From contig JABAKD010000027.1 of assembly GCA_012845835.1 (NCBI GenBank), positions 1,535,189-1,599,188 of the forward strand: a DNA stretch of 64,000 nt, given 5' to 3'. The notes beneath the pieces were generated by a model. It was not told the DNA's origin. It worked only from the letters and a program-made list of their open reading frames with translations, and ran no database searches. This document shows positions 10,561 through 19,989 of this stretch, in pieces (the stretch's first letter is position 1; each line of letters begins with the position of its first letter). The stretch is from Undaria pinnatifida (lineage: Eukaryota; Sar; Phaeophyceae; Laminariales; Alariaceae). The position numbers and the translations under genes were made by a program.

Positions 10561-10600
10561 CCAGGGAGGGTGTTCGATGAAGCTTGGCCCAACCAGCTTG
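10561..10600 (+). repeat. Copia polypurine tract and truncated 3' LTR
   Basis: CCAGGGAGGG (10,561-10,570) is the plus-strand primer tract. TGTTCGATGAAGCTTGGCCC follows at once and equals the start of the 5' LTR. After AACCAGC the sequence changes to the DR1 repeat (CTTGCTATACGCGTG), so the LTR is only about 30 bp long. Either a deletion or insertion/recombination removed the rest. Confidence 0.8.
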
Positions 10601-10792
10601 CTATACGCGTGATGCTAGGTCTTGGCGATGGTGCAGGTGGTGGGGAAGGAGGGGGGGTGAATTGGAGCTATGGCATGGATGGCTAGAAAGATAATGAGGG
10701 AATACCAACTGCGTGGAAGTGTTGAATACTCTGGCCGATTTTGATTTTAGGTGAACCGTTTGAACAAGAAGGGGCGGGGGAAAATAGGGGGC
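10598..10792 (+). repeat. DR1 dispersed repeat, 3' part
   Basis: Matches the right half of the DR1 family: CTTGCTATACGCGTGATGCT, a G-rich tract (AGGAGGGGGGG), GGAGCTATGGCATGGATGGC, then an AATGAGG(G/T) block and the ACTCTGG(C) block. The 5' half of DR1 is absent. It abuts the truncated copia LTR. Confidence 0.75.
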
Positions 10793-10794
10793 AG

Positions 10795-11204
10795 TACACT
10801 TAGGCTTTTGACCCCGATCTGCGACGCTGATTGGCTAACTCAGCCTCATACCGGGTTTTACTCCAACTCCTTGCGGTACAATGTACCGCGGCTTCTCAGC
10901 TCGCCCGTCACCGTTTCCTGACGCGACCCATAACGCTTTCTGTCGCAAAATACACCATGCGGACCGACTTCGCCCCAGGCTCTTTACGGCCCATAGCCTT
11001 TCATTTTCCGATCGAATCTCAGCCTTGCGCACAACGTCATGTAGCATCATTAGAACGGCGCGCTTTAATGATCCTTCATATTTCCCTGCATATTTTGGAT
11101 CCCTCTCAGAGCAATCATCGCAAAACCCCTCTCGCACACAGCACGAACCGCTGCTTAACCACACATAGCTCGCACCATACGTAGCTCGCACACCCCGCGT
11201 ACAC
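10795..11204 (+). repeat. DR2 repeat, forward copy 1 (left part)
   Basis: First of four copies of a repeat of at least 700 bp. Landmarks shared with the others are CGATCTGCGACGCTGATTGG, the palindromic CCTTGCGGTACAATGTACCG, GACCGACTTCGCCCCAGGC and a right part ending CGCGTACACGTAT. It is broken at 11,204 by the hAT-like element and resumes near 12,776. Open frames on both strands here recur in the other copies but carry different stops, which argues against protein coding. Confidence 0.75.
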
Positions 11205-11212
11205 GTATTAAT

Positions 11213-12464
11213 CAGGGTGCTGTTCGGTAACGATACTTTAAGCGGTCTCAGACGGGGCGGAACTGCCACTTGCCGGTAACTACCTTGACGGAAACGGTAA
11301 AACCAAAATGTGCCGGTAATTATGTCAGTGGTAACAGGACACGACGATAATTTTTCGACGGTAGACGGTATTTTTCGATATCTGACGATAACTGCCTTGA
11401 CGAAAACAGTAAACTAAAATGTGCCGGTAATATTTCGGCGGTAATGCAACACGACGGTAAATTCTTGACGGTAGACGGTACTTCGTTTTCCAGCGGTAAC
11501 GCCCTTGTTAGTAAACGGTAACACGAGAAATGCTGGTATTTGGCAAATGTTGTTGGATATATGCGTGTCTCACAGGCGGGCAAGCTACTTCTCTTTTCAT
11601 CACATCGGGATTGAGCAGTCTCATGCAAACAACAACCACCGGGGAAACGAAAAAAAACAAATCCGTACACAAGTGGGCAATAAGCTGCTTCTCTTTTCAT
11701 CACATCGGGATTGATACAACAACCACCGGAAAAAGGAAGAAGGCGCCTACACAACAAGCGGGCAAGCTTCTTCTCTTTTCTTAAGCTCTGGCGAAGCAGA
11801 AGACGGGACTGACGAAGCAGCAGGCCCAGCCTCTTCACTTGTAGTGGCAGCAGACCCATCACCAAGACTACTATCCGCACCGCTCATACTTCTGCTGACC
11901 ACGCTGGGCGTGATGTGGTGTGCGTGTGGTGGCAGGTGCGCGACGCTCCCTGTCCACCCGTCCACACACGCATACAAGGTTCTCCCGAAAGGGAACCGGT
12001 GGAACCTTCTGACCACAAGATATAAAATACAAAAGAACATCCGCGACATGTCGCGCGGCATCCAGTACAACAAACTACTGACGGTGCGTTTTGAGCGGTA
12101 TCCAGTGTTGGCGGCACTCTTCCGGCGGTATCCTGTGTTGGCGGTACTCTTCTGGCGGTATCCAGTGTTGGCGGTACTCTTCTGGCGGTATTTATTTAGT
12201 GTTGGCGGTACTCTCTTGGCGGTATCTACAGTTGCCGGTATTTATTTGCCGGTAAACGGTCAAACATAAATCTGACGGTAATCCCGTCTGACGGTAATAA
12301 ATGTGACGGTAGTTTTTTTGACGGTAGACGGTATTTCATTTTTCGGCGGTAACGCCCTTGGCGGTAGACGGTAACACGAGAATATGCGAGTAAATGTCGG
12401 AATACCGGGACCGTCAGACGGGGTAGTAAAAACAAAGACGGGTAGATTACCGAACACCACCCTG
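11213..12464. mobile_element. hAT-like non-autonomous element with GACGGTA interior
   Basis: Left end CAGGGTGCTGTTCGGTAAC and right end (other strand) CAGGGTGGTGTTCGGTAAT form an 18-bp inverted repeat with one mismatch. The flanks GTATTAAT (11,205-11,212) and GTATTATT (12,465-12,472) match at 7 of 8 bases, the 8-bp target duplication of hAT elements. No transposase. The outer parts are built of degenerate GACGGTA/GGCGGTA words (11,260-11,520 and 12,080-12,400). The middle holds three imperfect copies of a unit starting GGGCAAGCTACTTCTCTTTT (about 11,577, 11,680, 11,760). It lies inside DR2 copy 1. Confidence 0.8.
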
Positions 12465-12465
12465 G

Positions 12466-12472
12466 TATTATT

Positions 12473-12516
<44 letters not shown>

Positions 12517-12672
12517 GGTTGTTGTTGTTGTTGTTGTTGTTTTTGTTGCTTTTGTTGTTGTTTTTGTTGCTTTTGTTGGTGATTGTTGTTGTTGTTGTCG
12601 TTGCTGTTGTCGTTTTTGTTGTTATTGTTGTTGATTGTTGTTGTTGTTGTTGCTGTTGCTGTTGTTGTTGTC
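12466..12672. repeat. (TTG)n microsatellite
   Basis: About 200 bp of GTT/TTG repeats with scattered substitutions, directly right of the hAT-like insertion. Read on the other strand it is (CAA)n followed by the same flank, GTTAATGTGAG preceded by GATTATGCGA, that borders (CAA)n tracts at 42,918 and 43,107. The poly-Leu and poly-Gln/Asn frames are artefacts of the repeat. Confidence 0.9.
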
Positions 12673-12775
12673 CTCACATTAACTCGCATAATCAGGTCCG
12701 TGGTCGCAGAACATGCTCAAGTTTGTGGTCACAGGACAGGCTCATGTCCGGGGTCACAGGACAGGCTCCAGATTC
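12673..12775 (-). repeat. Flank shared with other CAA microsatellites, inverted
   Basis: The phrase CTCACATTAACTCGCATAAT and GTGGTCACAGGACAGGCT (itself repeated with small changes at about 12,695, 12,724 and 12,748) is the inverted copy of the flank found at 42,868-42,915 and 43,063-43,107. It shows that this microsatellite moved as part of a larger dispersed unit. Confidence 0.6.
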
Positions 12776-12980
12776 GGGTTAAACATGGGTGGATGGCGGG
12801 GAAAAGGCTGGGGCAAATGGACAACGAGGGAGTGACAGTCTCGCTACACGCGCATGACCCTGTTGGCCCACACATACACCCGACGGCGTCCGCCGTCTGC
12901 CATGCGAGTTCGTACACCGCATTATGTTTAAATCCACGCAAGAAGAAGACGCTATCACTTAAACCTGGTAGTCAAGAACT
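12776..12980 (+). repeat. DR2 forward copy 1 (right part)
   Basis: Continues DR2 after the nested insertion: the stretch with GGAAAAGGCTGGGGCAAATG, GACAGTCTCGCTACACGC and the right-hand block CACACATACACCCGACGGCG matches 14,265-14,345 and the inverted copy near 14,990-15,070. Confidence 0.65.
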
Positions 12981-13079
12981 TGGGCACACTACAGATGCCC
13001 GGAAAAAAGCCTAAAATACACTGCCCGTGCCCTAAATAAACCCTATTGAACGAAAAAGAGGTTCTTGAGTGGTGGAGCC

Positions 13080-13545
13080 ATCTAGGTCGGAGAGGTTTAT
13101 TTTAGCCGAGGCATAAGAGGTTTCTGAATGTGGATGCATGCTCCGGCTCAGAAGCGTTTTGGCGAGGCGAGGAAGACGGGTTGTTGAGTGTACAAAGAGT
13201 GAAATTCGTTGGGGGTAGGTATATCCATATCTCTGAAGGAATATGAAAGCGCGTCGTTCGATGGATGCTACATGACGTTGTGCCCATGGTTGAGATTCGG
13301 CGGGAAATTGAAAGGCTATGGGCCGGGGCAAAGTCGGTCGGCATAGTGTATTTTGCGACAGAAAGCGTTATGGATCGCGTCAGGAAGCGGTGACGGGCGA
13401 GCTGCGAAGCCGCGGTACGATGTACCGCAAGGTGTTGGTGTCAAAAACCGGTGTGAGGCTGAGTTGGCCAATTAGCGTCGCGGATCGGGGTCAAAAATCT
13501 AGGCGTTTTCTGCTCTACCTCACGGTGGCGCGGAGTGGTGGCGGT
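13080..13545 (-). repeat. DR2 repeat, inverted copy 1
   Basis: Minus-strand copy carrying the same landmarks in reverse: GCCTATGGGCCG region, the palindromic GTACGATGTACCGC, and CGTCGCGGATCGGGGTC. Its left part (13,080-13,200) matches the right part of forward copy 2 (14,375-14,470). It lacks the central block with the blunt G-rich motif. With forward copy 2 it forms a large palindrome centred near 13,580. Confidence 0.7.
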
Positions 13546-13620
13546 AAACCGCATTCTGTCGTATGTTCATTTATTTTCGTGAAGAAAATTTTGCGCAGGA
13601 ACATTTTAAAATAACGCAAC
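13546..13620. repeat. Centre of DR2 palindrome
   Basis: Spacer of about 75 bp between inverted copy 1 and forward copy 2. The arms next to it (CTACCTCACGGTGGCGCGGA and its complement at 13,625-13,645) are nearly perfect inverted repeats. Confidence 0.6.
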
Positions 13621-14475
13621 CATTCCGCGCCACCGTGAGGTACAGCAGAGTACACCTAGATTTTTTACCCTGATACGCGTAAGGTACAGCAGAATACACT
13701 TAGATTTTGGACCGCGATCCGCGACGGTTACTAGTCAACTCAGCCTCCTAAGTACTGATTTTTGACGGTAGAGCTTACCACGTTTTCGACAACGTGGTTG
13801 ACGCACACTGTGTACGAGACGAAGGAGGTTTGACCGCACATTGGTTGGTTGTTGCGCTTCATTGAGTTAGGGTTATGGTTAGGATATAACTGGTATATGG
13901 TTTGACGAGTATGTCAACCATGTTGTCGAAAATGCCGTAAGGTACCGTTGACACCAACCCCTTGCGGTACGCCATACCGCGGCTTTTCAGCTCGGATATC
14001 ACCATTTTTTGACGTGTCCATACCGCTTTCTATCAGAAACTATACCTTGTGGACCGACTTTGCCCGACGCTCTTTACGCCCTGCACCCTCTTTTATTTTC
14101 CGGCCGAATCTCAACCATGGGCGCCACATCATGTAACATGCATAGAACAGCGCGCTTACTAATTCGGTTGCAGAGCAATCATTGCAACACCTCATCTGCG
14201 CACAGCACGAACCGCTGCTCAACCATACATAGCTCGCACAACCCACGTACACGTATGTGTTCATGGCAGGAAAAGGGGTGGGACAAATGGACAAAGAAAA
14301 GGGGGAAGTGACAGTCCCGCTAAACGCGGGCGACCCTCCTGGCTCACACACTCGATGTCCACACACTTTTGACACTCAACAGCCTATCTTCCTCACCTCG
14401 GCTTGTTTGTAACCCGGACCATGCATCCATACCTCTTGCGCCTTCGGCCAAAACAAACCTACCCCGCCATGTCTG
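13621..14475 (+). repeat. DR2 repeat, forward copy 2
   Basis: The longest DR2 copy. The left end has a duplicated phrase GGTACAGCAGA(G/A)TACAC (13,640 and 13,682). It also contains an extra stretch (13,750-13,950) with a TTAGGGTTATGGTTAGG telomere-like tract at 13,866-13,882. The right part includes GGACAAATGGACAAAG, GACAGTCCCGCTAAACGCGG and a conserved tail to about 14,475. Confidence 0.7.
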
Positions 14476-14640
14476 TGTCGATAGACACCCGACCACGTCT
14501 GTGACGGTAGACTGCATGGCTACAAGACTACATTCAGAAAGCCATGTACAAGAGTACATGTAATATACTCTCGATTGTTTCAAGGATCCCATTCCAACAG
14601 TCGAAAGCTGTTGTTTCGTACATAACCAGCATTGTACGAC
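14476..14640. other. Spacer between DR2 copies
   Basis: No gene recognised. It joins the right end of forward copy 2 and the left end of inverted copy 2 and contains a short direct repeat CAGGTGGCGCCACCACTCAA / GGCGCCACCACTCAAGGC just to its right (14,642-14,680). Confidence 0.4.
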
Positions 14641-15535
14641 GACAGGTGGCGCCACCACTCAAGGCGCCACCACTCAAGGCTTTATTGGTTTCCCGAGGCT
14701 CGGTTATGTTTCTCCTTACTTTCCTGTGGGGCATGTTTTTTACAGGTTTTAGGGTATGGGTGTTGTATTGTAGGTTATGTTCCGGGCATCTCATATTAGC
14801 CCATGTTCTCAGCTACCAAGTTCAGGTGGTGGCGCCCTCTCCCTGCGTGGATGTCAACAAAATGCGGTGTATGAATATGTGCAAGTCGGACGAATGAGTG
14901 GTGTGTGCATCGTCATGGTCGATGGTGGCGCCATCGGTAGCAGGGGTTTCAACAGAATGCAGTATACGAACGCGCAAGGCGGACGTCATCGGGTGAATGT
15001 GTGGGCCCGGAGGGTCGCCCGCGTTTAGCGGGACTGTCACCCCCCCCTTCGTCCCTTTGTCCCACCCCTTTCCTTGCCATCCATACATGCGTGTACGTGG
15101 GTTGTGCGAGCTATATATGGTTGAGCAACGGTTCGTGCTGTGTGCCGAAGGGATGTCGTAATGATTGCTCAGGAGAGATCCGAAATACGAAAGGGCGCAG
15201 TTCTATGCATGACGTGGCGCCCATGGTTGAGATTCGGTCGGACATTAAAAGGGTGCGGGGTGTGAGAGCGAAGGGCAAGGTCGATCTGCATCGAATATTT
15301 TCCGACAGAAATCGGCATGGGTCACGTCAGAAAACGGTGACGGCCGAGCTGAAAAGTGGCGGTATGATGTACCGCCAGGATTTTGTGCCAAAAACCGGTA
15401 GAAGGCTGAGTTGAACACAGTCAGCGTCGCGGATCGAGCCAAAAAGCAGCGTCGCGGATCGGGCAAAAAAGCTACGTGTATTCTGCTGTACCGCACGGTG
15501 GTGCGGAATGGTTGCGGTATACAGTTTTCTGTCGT
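14641..15535 (-). repeat. DR2 repeat, inverted copy 2
   Basis: Minus-strand copy: GGGTCGCCCGCGTTTAGCGG (15,011), the stretch to CCTTTGTCCCACCCCTTTCC, then CCCATGGTTGAGATTCGGTC and TCGGGCAAAAAAGCTACGTG at its outer end. Left of it (14,835-15,000) are two diverged copies of a ~95-bp unit beginning GTGGTGGCGCC / GATGGTGGCGCC. The CGTCGCGGATCG phrase is duplicated at 15,427 and 15,451. Confidence 0.7.
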
Positions 15536-16820
15536 CTGTCCTTCAAAGTATTGTGGAGGTGATTGAATTATTTAGTCATTCATTGTTGGACCACGTAAAC
15601 TATGTCAAGCAACAGGAATCCCGCGAAATTCATTTTGTTTGTTCCTTTTCTATACATTAAATTCTGTTTCGCCATCCATTATCCCGGTATTATTTTCGTG
15701 TGGGGCTGGGAAGCTCTCTTTTTTCATTTTTAAAGGCTTTGTTTAATTCGATCACGCACGATGAGTGTTCCAGAAGCAGCCGACCTCATGGCGCGTACAT
15801 ACTTGTACGCGTTCGAAAAACTACTGTCGAGGGGTGTAGCATGGAACAGATTATTTGTTTTTTATCATATGTTTTTTGTATTTTATGTTTCATTGTTTTT
15901 CCTACACATTATACAAGGGCTCCGCACCGATATGGAGTAAAAACCGTTACCACAGAACACAGTCTACGCTCTTCTTGTAAAATGTAAAGTAATAATGTCA
16001 AGAGATCGATATAGACTAAAAGGCCGGGTCGACATACACACGCATCCGTATACAACGGCAGCTTGCGCTGCCGGGGTTGTAACGGAGACCACTGATAGGG
16101 ACAGCCTACGCTATACCTACAATGGGAGCCGAAGGGGCACAAGCTAGCGTTGGGCTGCGAAAGCAACTGAGTTAAATCGACACACGACGCGTATGAAAAT
16201 ACGTGGAAGTGTGGTGAGCTAAAGCTTTATTTTTCCCCATCCGCCGGAGGATAAAAAAAAAACAAAACTAAAAGTGGACTACTTACTTCTTCTGCCGTTT
16301 CTTGCGTGAATCCGATTCCGAGCTTCATCATATTTCGATCGGATAAATCTGAGCCCACACGCAGACCGACCCTCTAGTCTGGCGTCGAAGAGACGTTTCA
16401 AGTGTGTCTTGATGTTTTGACTCAAGCAGGCATCAAGGGCCAGCAAGGGAGTGGCCATGCATGCTGCTCGTCCTCAACGTAGCCACCAAGAGGCGCGCAC
16501 TGAGCCACACAGCTTTTTCTGCTACACCATGCATGATAGTATGTAGATCCGAGCCCACAGACCGACTGTCTTTGTGTGTACCGTCTGATCGTGGAGAGGT
16601 TTGCTGGAGGTATTCCAGGCGTGAAGCACGGTGTCGCTGCCTTCGTCATTCAATTCCTCGAATGAAATTGTAATGCTGCTACTTGTTGCTGTAGATTGTC
16701 ACTTATCTGGTAGATAGAGTACTAGTAGTACGCGATAGCACACTAAACTAAGAATTTATCAGTCAAGAATTTTAGGCTCGAGTTTTAGACGAAAAAATAA
16801 ACATATTTCGTATACCTGAT
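15536..16820. other. Gene-empty stretch
   Basis: No supported gene, RNA or repeat. T-rich segments occur at 15,840-15,905. The open frame on the minus strand at 16,422-16,649 (75 codons) has no family resemblance. Confidence 0.4.
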
Positions 16821-16829
16821 ATGGCCTTT

Positions 16830-17460
16830 ATGCCTGATCGCTGGTCGCTTATTGGCCGGGGATCGTACATGCAATTTCCATCATCATCTGGGGACGATAG
16901 GGTCCCATCACAGAATCTAATCCATCCACACATATACAACTCCGACTACCCACGAACGAACACGGATATCACCAGGATTGATATTTGCCCGCACAGTGTG
17001 AAGATCCTTCAACCCCACTGACCGTCCGATCTCTGATTGGTTGAGGGTCGTATATTATAGAGACAGATCTAACCGGGGACGATAGGGTCCCATCCCCGGT
17101 CCAGAGGTCATTCGACATCTCCTAGAATCTGATAAATCGGGGAATACGACCGAGTTCTCTCGGATCAGCACCGCCCCCCACGGTATGGAAACCCCAATTA
17201 TGTTGGCTAAAATCGCTTATTGGTTCAAGCTCCACACACAGCGCCCCGCCTTAATAGGATGATAGAGGCTTACCAACCAATAGGTGGCAGTTCCTTCGCA
17301 CACGGGGGAGATAGGGCCCCCATGCCCGGTTCAGAAATCCTCCGAATCCCCACGGCTCCCAACAACGTGGGAACTATTAACGATGGTCTCCCGGGTCGAT
17401 ACCTCCCCGCACGGCGTGTCAACCCCGACCCCATTGGCTTATTATTCGTGACTGGCTGGT
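16830..17460. repeat. Three diverged tandem copies of a ~180-235 bp unit
   Basis: The phrase GGGGACGATAGGGTCCCATC occurs at 16,889 and 17,075 and in decayed form (GGGGGAGATAGGGCCCCCAT) at 17,304. Around each copy are a following GGTTCAGA/GGTCCAGAGG segment, a CCGAATCC-like block and a TTGGTT or TTGGC block. Divergence is high, so the duplication is old. The frame at 17,220-17,462 is open by chance as far as I can tell. Confidence 0.55.
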
Positions 17461-18599
17461 AGGCTATGACCCAATATAATAAGCTGACGTTATTTCGATC
17501 GACTCGGTTTTTCTCGCAAAATTCTCGCATGCGGCAAACATTGGCATTGCGAGCGCAATTCGAACAGATAGATAGATACCATTTGCATGACATGTCGCAC
17601 AAAATAGCGATGATGATATTATATCGTGTTGGCGTGCGGAGCAATCAACTGCAAAAAGAATGAGGACGAGAAACACTTGTCAACAACTGCACCAAACGCA
17701 ATATAAATGGACGAATTTGTATCCAGGATTTAGCCCCCCCCGGTTATAAGCACAATTTCAAAAAAAAATAGGGTGTTCAAAGTAAAACGACGTAATAATA
17801 AATGGAACTCAAGACTCTGGCATAACTAGAGCATTAGACTAGACTATAACCGTCGATGGAAAACTGAAATGAGGTCAAAAGAGTGCATATTCGACTCGCA
17901 TAATGGTCGAATAATCACGGCAAATACTTGCCCGCACATAATTATCTCTCCGTCGCTTACGCGACGACACCAAAAGCATTTTGCTCAAAATCTCGATTTC
18001 ATTAGTTTATGATAAAAACCTAACTAAGCTCGCTAACATTTTCGCGGGTTTCTTGCATACTACTCGCGTAGGGCAAAGATTTGCCGTGCGACCGCAATTC
18101 GTACAAAACGCTCGGCCTCAGGATGAATTTAATAAGTCAGTACCCAGAGCGTCAAAGATGAAGTCATTCGGGACATGAGAGTGGTCAAATCGCCATGTCC
18201 CGGCACACAAACAGCCATATATTGCCCACGACAAATAGGCGCAATGAGCGCCTGCTTCGTTCGGCTTGTCACAGGGTGAACTCCAATCGGATACCCCCAC
18301 TGTACCTGCTGTAATTAATTGGTTGTTGGTGTAGGTTGTCTGAAAGCTGTTCTCATTTTGTACCAGTTTTTTCCATCGCATTCATTATCGTTTCACTATT
18401 TTCGCCCTCCCTCCCATCATATTCGGGGTAACATAGCTGGCCCTCCCGCCCCCTCCCCACTACGGTACATGCCTACACTTTTATCGCGAGAATCCAGTAT
18501 TTTCTTCCCTCGTCGACTCGCGTCGAATTATACTTACCCACGCTGCTAGGCGTTCTCAGTAGTTATTGCAGTAGTTGATCCTTTTTCTGCATTTATTTC
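17461..18599. other. AT-rich gene-empty stretch
   Basis: Nothing recognised. Two short segments resemble each other: TTCTCGCAAAATTCTCGCATGC followed by GGCAAACATTGGCATTGCG (17,512-17,550) and GGGCAAAGATTTGCCGTGCG (18,070); they may be remnants of one old repeat. Confidence 0.35.
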
Positions 18600-18715
18600 T
18601 GCAAGTAGAAAAAATCAAATTTATCACAACGGCGGCGATCGAACTCAAGGACCAACACTGCTGGGAGTTTTCAAGGGTAACCAGGGTAACCACTAGACCA
18701 CCGGGGCGACCGGCT
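18600..18715 (-). repeat. tRNA-derived SINE head
   Basis: Read on the minus strand, the sequence starts GCCGGTCGCCCCGGTGG and has an A box (GGTGGTCTAGTGGTTA, 18,687-18,702) and a B box (GAGTTCGATC, 18,637-18,646) with about 40 bp between them, the internal promoter of RNA polymerase III. The same GCCGGTCGCCCCGGTGG head begins the SINE copies at 35,321 (minus) and 40,824 (plus). No acceptor stem closes, so it is not a functional tRNA gene. The downstream body of the SINE is not clear here. Confidence 0.6.
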
Positions 18716-19720
18716 CAATATAACTCGCTAGGGATGACAATTAGCTATCACCAGCACGGCAAGGAGCGTGTCAAGTAGGAAGCAACGCAACATTCTTTTA
18801 CCAAATTATTCTAACGACGTCAGCTGCTGTGAGTTCGACGAATTTTTGGGTCGACGTTAATATTTTACAAGCTGCGTACTATAATATCGATCGCCCGTCT
18901 TTATTTGTCAGTTACGTACCAACAAAAAAGCTTCAGCAACGGAGACAGGCCTCAAAGGAAGAACAACAAAGCACCCCGTACGTATATTCGTCTCCAAAGA
19001 GTCTTCTCCGGGAAAAGAACCACCCGTCGATGCGATACCAGGACGAACGCATGCCACTGGTTTCTCCTGTGGTTACCGTCTACCACTACGTGCGACCTTC
19101 GCGGGACGCAGCATAATAACAGGAGCGATTTCTCCTCTTGTTTTTGATGTCCAAAATGTTTTCCCTGTTTTTACACACCCTCTCCATACCATAAATCAGA
19201 CAAAAACCGTGTGTAATATAGCGTCATCAGTGTGTGTGCTCTTACTCGTACCCATATCACTTGCACGAGAACAAACTATGTCCCTGTGCCCGAACTCGTA
19301 TAATACCACCCTCCTCGAGGCCGGGGACGCATCCACTCGTAATGCTCATGTGTTGCTTCCTCTGGCGCGGTAATCGTAATCACTACCTCCTCGGTATAGT
19401 CATGCGTGCGCTTGCCTCATATATCCATGTATGTATGTATGTATGTACGTGTCACCAAAATTCAATGAAACCATGCAGTACTACTATAATACCTACCGCG
19501 GTACCGTGTTTTTGTTTTTTTCATGACGGGTACAATTATCACTGACTGGACAAATTAGGGGACGCATTTCGATATATAGGTGTCAGGGTTCCGCAGGTGG
19601 GTGAGCTGATGTTCCGATATATTTTAAAAACTGAAACCGGAACGTCATTTACATTTCAATCTTTCAAGCTATCCACCCAACAGATACATGTAGGAATGGA
19701 GATGCCCAAACGATTCCTTT
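18716..19720. other. Gene-empty stretch left of the gypsy copy A
   Basis: No supported gene. A plus-strand frame of 95 codons (18,829-19,116) is open but unrecognised. A (GTAT)n microsatellite lies at about 19,426-19,446. Confidence 0.35.
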
Positions 19721-19989
19721 TGTTAAGATACGGCATCGAACGACCTGTGATTACTTGAATGAATAAACTTGGCCGGTTTTCGTATGATAGGTTTGGCGTT
19801 TCATATTCGGGATAGTCAGGAAACAGAATGGAGGCGCGTGCCTCCGTTCTCATAAGTCATCCGGAGCTCTGGTGGAATCTACTAAAGCTACGTCTCTCCT
19901 GAAGCTACGAGAGTGAGTACTCTCCGAGGATTTGCCCAATTGGCAGACCTGCAGGGGACACTGTGTCCCCGCCCAATACGTTTACAACA
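19721..19989 (+). repeat. 5' LTR, copy A
   Basis: 269 bp, from TGTTAAGATACGG to TTTACAACA. Contains an inverted repeat around GGAGGCGCGTGCCTCC (19,829-19,844) present in all four LTRs. The length equals that of both LTRs of copy B. TGGCGTTGTTTTTGACC follows at once as candidate primer binding site. Confidence 0.85.

Larger units (their letters stand above)
5304..10600 (+). mobile_element. Degraded Ty1/copia retrotransposon
   Basis: A plus-strand copia-type element with the order gag, protease, integrase, reverse transcriptase and RNase H (integrase before RT defines the copia class). The 5' LTR begins at 5,304 with TGCTTGATGAAGATTGGCCC; the 3' LTR begins at 10,571 with TGTTCGATGAAGCTTGGCCC, directly after a purine tract CCAGGGAGGG. 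The 3' LTR is cut after about 30 bp, where a DR1 repeat begins. All domains are recognisable but spread over several frames with many stops, an internal RT deletion and mutated catalytic residues. It cannot encode active proteins. Total length about 5.3 kb, normal for a copia element. Confidence 0.9.

Noticed and set aside
12384-12782. Open frames rich in Leu/Val (plus) and Gln/Asn (minus)
   Set aside because: They are translations of the (TTG)n microsatellite and its flank, without any start or domain evidence.
18637-18702. Functional tRNA gene
   Set aside because: A and B boxes are present but no acceptor or anticodon stem forms, and the head recurs in SINE copies.
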